Part shown: positions 5,071 through 6,694 of the stretch, in pieces
Layout: each line of letters opens with the position of its first letter
Numbering within the stretch: position 1 is the stretch's first letter
Source: Planctomycetaceae bacterium
GTDB lineage: Bacteria; Planctomycetota; Planctomycetia; Pirellulales; Thermoguttaceae
Assembly: GCA_031266315.1 (NCBI GenBank)
Contig: JAISBG010000691.1
Location: forward strand, 1-6,694
Length of the DNA: 6,694 bases
Reading direction: 5' to 3'
Translations under genes and position numbers: made by a program
Notes under the pieces: generated by a model
The model's database searches: none
Told to the model about the DNA's origin: nothing
What the model saw: the letters and a program-made list of their open reading frames with translations, nothing else

Positions 5071-5475
5071 CTAAAGGTTGATAGAATTAAGTACATTAAA
5101 AGACCGATATGCTTCAAATTCGTCACGGTCTGTAACATTTTTAATTCCGTTCTGAAACTTCGTAATCGCAAGAATACCATATCCTTGTTTTCGTTCTAAT
5201 TTTTCAATGTGTTGGAAAGCAATTTCCGAAACTTGTTTGCCTGCCATGACCGCCTCTTCGCGGCTATTACTCAACACGGCAATCGTCAACACCGTTGTCT
5301 GGGCAATTGCCCCGAATTGCGTTTCCGTGTCAACATCGCCATCGCCTTCCGAAATAAGCACTCGCAACGAACCATTCCAGTCGGAATGAATCACATTATT
5401 AATCGCAACGTTTTCTTCCGGAAATAATTCCGATTCAATAATCGCTTCATAGGCTAGTTCGGATATTGTTTTCAT
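5071..5475 (-). CDS. Probable tail terminator / tail completion protein
   Basis: This 134-residue protein has an N-terminal helix (MKTISELAYEAIIESELFPEE), a strand segment, a GAIAQTTVLTIAVLSNSREEAVMAGKQVSEIAF stretch (about 55-87) pairing a beta strand with a helix, and a C-terminal YRSFNVLNSINL strand. This layout and the length fit tail terminator proteins (gpU or DUF3168-like), which cap the tail tube and join it to the head. The strongest argument is position: it lies between an HK97 gp10-like gene and the tail tube gene, the standard place. Its ATG overlaps the upstream stop by 4 nt (ATGA), and no Shine-Dalgarno is seen, so translational coupling is likely. Family assignment is inferred from order more than from motifs. 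Confidence 0.62.
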   Translation of the reverse strand: MKTISELAYEAIIESELFPEENVAINNVIHSDWNGSLRVLISEGDGDVDTETQFGAIAQTTVLTIAVLSNSREEAVMAGKQVSEIAFQHIEKLERKQGYGILAITKFQNGIKNVTDRDEFEAYRSFNVLNSINL

Positions 5476-5864
5476 AAATCGTTTAAGGCGTTTTCGACCG
5501 CCGTTTCAAAAATTGTTTGTATTTGATTTTGTAATGAATCTTGTGAACGTTGCATAAAGTTTACTCCTGTTACGCTTCCACGGTTCGCCCCTTTCTTATT
5601 CGTTCTTATTACCGTTCCTTTATCCGCTAAGTGAGCATACCTTACTGGTCTTATCAGTCCTTTTGTTCCTTTTATTGCATTTTTTACTTTTTTGAATATT
5701 TTTTTGTTCCTTTTTTTTGTTACGAAGCCGGCAAAATTCTTCTCAGGTCCCACAAAGCCAATCACAACCGTTCCTTTACGGTATGTTCTTACAACCGAAG
5801 CAATTGATTTTTGCAACGCACCGCTGTCTTTTGGTGCTTTCTCGCGAACTTTACCAATTACTGG
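5472..5864 (-). CDS. HK97 gp10-like head-tail protein, 5'-truncated (possible pseudogene)
   Basis: The frame encodes VREKAPKDSGALQKSIAS, then a long basic KKRNKKIFKKVKNAIK segment, then RPVRYAHLADKGT and a C-terminal helix. The 'KAP-D-GaL--SI' and 'RYAHL---GT' motifs are hallmarks of the HK97 gp10 family, involved in head-tail joining. A normal member has about 30-50 more residues before the KAP motif. Here the frame meets TGA at 5865-5867 just 9 codons upstream of it, and no ATG or GTG start lies in between. The first usable start is a TTG at 5816, which lies after the KAP-D-G motif and would leave 114 residues. No piece of the missing N-terminus is visible in the other frames. The gene therefore looks broken at a junction at about 5865, where an inverted repeat begins. 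The 3' part is intact and coupled (ATGA) to the next gene. Confidence 0.72.
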   Translation of the reverse strand, partial: PVIGKVREKAPKDSGALQKSIASVVRTYRKGTVVIGFVGPEKNFAGFVTKKRNKKIFKKVKNAIKGTKGLIRPVRYAHLADKGTVIRTNKKGANRGSVTGVNFMQRSQDSLQNQIQTIFETAVENALNDL

Positions 5865-5866
5865 TC

Positions 5867-5936
5867 ATGTGCAAGCATAAATGGCGCGCCGATGTGCAAG
5901 TGAAACAGGAGTAGTGTTCCATTTATACTTGCATAT
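5867..5936. repeat. Imperfect 18-bp inverted repeat at the gp10 truncation point
   Basis: Arms at 5867-5884 and 5919-5936 pair at 16 of 18 positions (ATGTGCAAGCATAAATGG against CCATTTATACTTGCATAT). The 34-nt spacer contains a GGCGCGCC-overlapping GC-rich patch and a third TGTGCAAG. The left arm begins at the stop codon that ends the gp10-like frame. It could be an element end, an attachment-type site or an operator. Confidence 0.65.
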
Positions 5937-6694
5937 ATTATTACGATAAATATGATTTTTTATGTTTTTATATTTCCCTAACTATTATTTATACTGCGTG
6001 AGTTATAAAATTGGTATTTTTTGACGATTCACTAGATTTTTACTATTACGTAAAAACAATCTAATGGCAACCTCATTTTCAACCTAATTTTTCTTACTAA
6101 ACAATCTCTGTAGCAAAATGGATTTCTCAAGACCAACCTCATCACCTCATTATTTTACCTCATTGATCATTTTTAATGAGGTAATGAGGTTCGATATTTT
6201 TATTATTTTTGCTACTGAGGTTGTTTAGTAAGAAAAATTAGGTTGAAAATGAGGTTGCGAAAATTTAATTTCAATCTTTTGAAAAATACCGAATAAAACC
6301 CTAACATAGTATATTTGGTTTGTATTTGATGGCATTTAGAAATGGTTGTTCGTATGGGGCGCGTCGGCGTAATTGGTAGAACTTTATGGTAATCATTTTA
6401 TTGATTTTTAAGCGGTGGACAGGAAAAGCTGGACAGAAAATTGTCTTGAATAAGGTTGATGATTAAATAACGATAATTTTTTTAACACGGTGTTTTTTGT
6501 TTTGTTTTTGTGAAATTTTTTAGTTTGTTGTGTTGGGAGCATGCTCTGTTGTGGAACAACTGGTTTGAATTCACCCCAATCAATGAAACAACACTTTCTC
6601 TTAATGGTCTTATTCGGCTGTTGCGGTTTTTTTTCCATAACAAATTTTTATTTTCAACATTATTTTATTGCCCATGCCTAAAAAACCGGATGTC
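5937..6694. other. AT-rich region without a convincing gene
   Basis: Apart from the nested palindrome at 6067-6258, nothing here reads as a well-supported gene. A 76-codon minus-strand frame (6408-6638) has no ribosome binding site and an unlikely, low-complexity composition. An ATG on the + strand at 6674 is open for only seven codons before the window ends and could be the start of a neighbouring gene. The base composition is clearly more AT-rich than in the tail genes, apart from a short GC-rich patch at about 6356-6370. I see no tRNA, integrase or recognisable promoter. Confidence 0.5.
6067..6258. repeat. 192-bp nested palindrome (52-nt outer arms, 18-nt inner arms)
   Basis: Outer arms 6067-6118 and 6207-6258 are complementary at 50 of 52 positions, with the outermost 38 perfectly paired. 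Inner arms 6135-6152 and 6174-6191 pair at 17 of 18 positions around a 21-nt loop. The motif CCTCAT, or its complement, recurs within both stems and the loop (6071, 6137, 6145, 6158 and, complemented, 6176, 6184, 6249). It could extrude as a cruciform or fold as a very stable RNA hairpin. A MITE-like element, an origin-type structure or an attenuator are all possible. No clear target-site duplication is visible. Confidence 0.9.

Noticed and set aside
6356..6384. tRNA-like 5' sequence (GGCGTAATTGGTAGAAC)
   Set aside because: It resembles an acceptor/D-arm, but no anticodon stem, T-arm or matching 3' acceptor follows. A tRNA remnant used as an attachment site is possible but unsupported.
6413..6438. 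Imperfect direct repeat GTGGACAGGAAA / CTGGACAGAAAA
   Set aside because: Two short units only, with no further copies or context to give them meaning.
6408..6638. A 76-codon minus-strand frame starting MEKKPQQPNKT
   Set aside because: No ribosome binding site, a low-complexity N-terminus, an implausible C-terminal half and no recognisable motif. It lies in AT-rich non-coding sequence.
6674..6694. Possible + strand gene start (MPKKPDV) at the window edge
   Set aside because: Only seven codons are visible and there is no Shine-Dalgarno, so it cannot be supported from this window.

Overview
The window looks like a piece of a siphovirus-type prophage or phage genome. Its coding region (about 1-5864) lies entirely on the minus strand, so the operon reads from high to low coordinates. 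The order is a 5'-truncated HK97 gp10-like head-tail gene (5472-5864), a probable tail terminator (5071-5475), the major tail tube protein (4319-5062), an accessory block (803-4312), and the tail assembly chaperone (158-550). The chaperone continues off the window edge through a -1 frameshift extension (1-161). The likely host is a bacterium of the Planctomycetota/PVC group. The main reason is a full-length DUF1559 prepilin-like protein with its H-x9-DG motif, a family that is hugely expanded in those lineages. The moderately AT-rich composition does not narrow this further.

In most siphoviruses the tail tube and tail chaperone genes are close neighbours. Here about 3.8 kb separates them. The first part is five small genes, including a single-membrane-span protein and a short secreted protein. 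Next come the 440-residue DUF1559 protein and a secreted papain-like cysteine peptidase with a recognisable Cys/His/Asn triad. I read the last two as moron-type cargo.

Downstream of each of these two large cargo genes lies a copy of the same structured repeat (627-793 and 1671-1799). The copies are in opposite orientation, share a 41-nt identical block, and have a terminal 10-bp hairpin whose sequence differs but whose pairing is kept. Short heptamer tandem repeats (AATAGTG type) sit beside each copy.

The chaperone gene ends in a complete -1 programmed frameshift signal: an upstream Shine-Dalgarno-like AGGA, the heptamer A AAA AAC, a 7-nt spacer holding the stop codon, and a 12-bp stem. The shifted frame reads as a typical T domain.

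The far end (5865-6694) holds no convincing gene. The gp10-like gene loses its N-terminal part where an 18-bp imperfect inverted repeat begins. Further out is a 192-bp nested palindrome with 52-nt arms (50 of 52 paired) enclosing an 18-bp inner stem. This region probably lies beyond a rearrangement or insertion junction.
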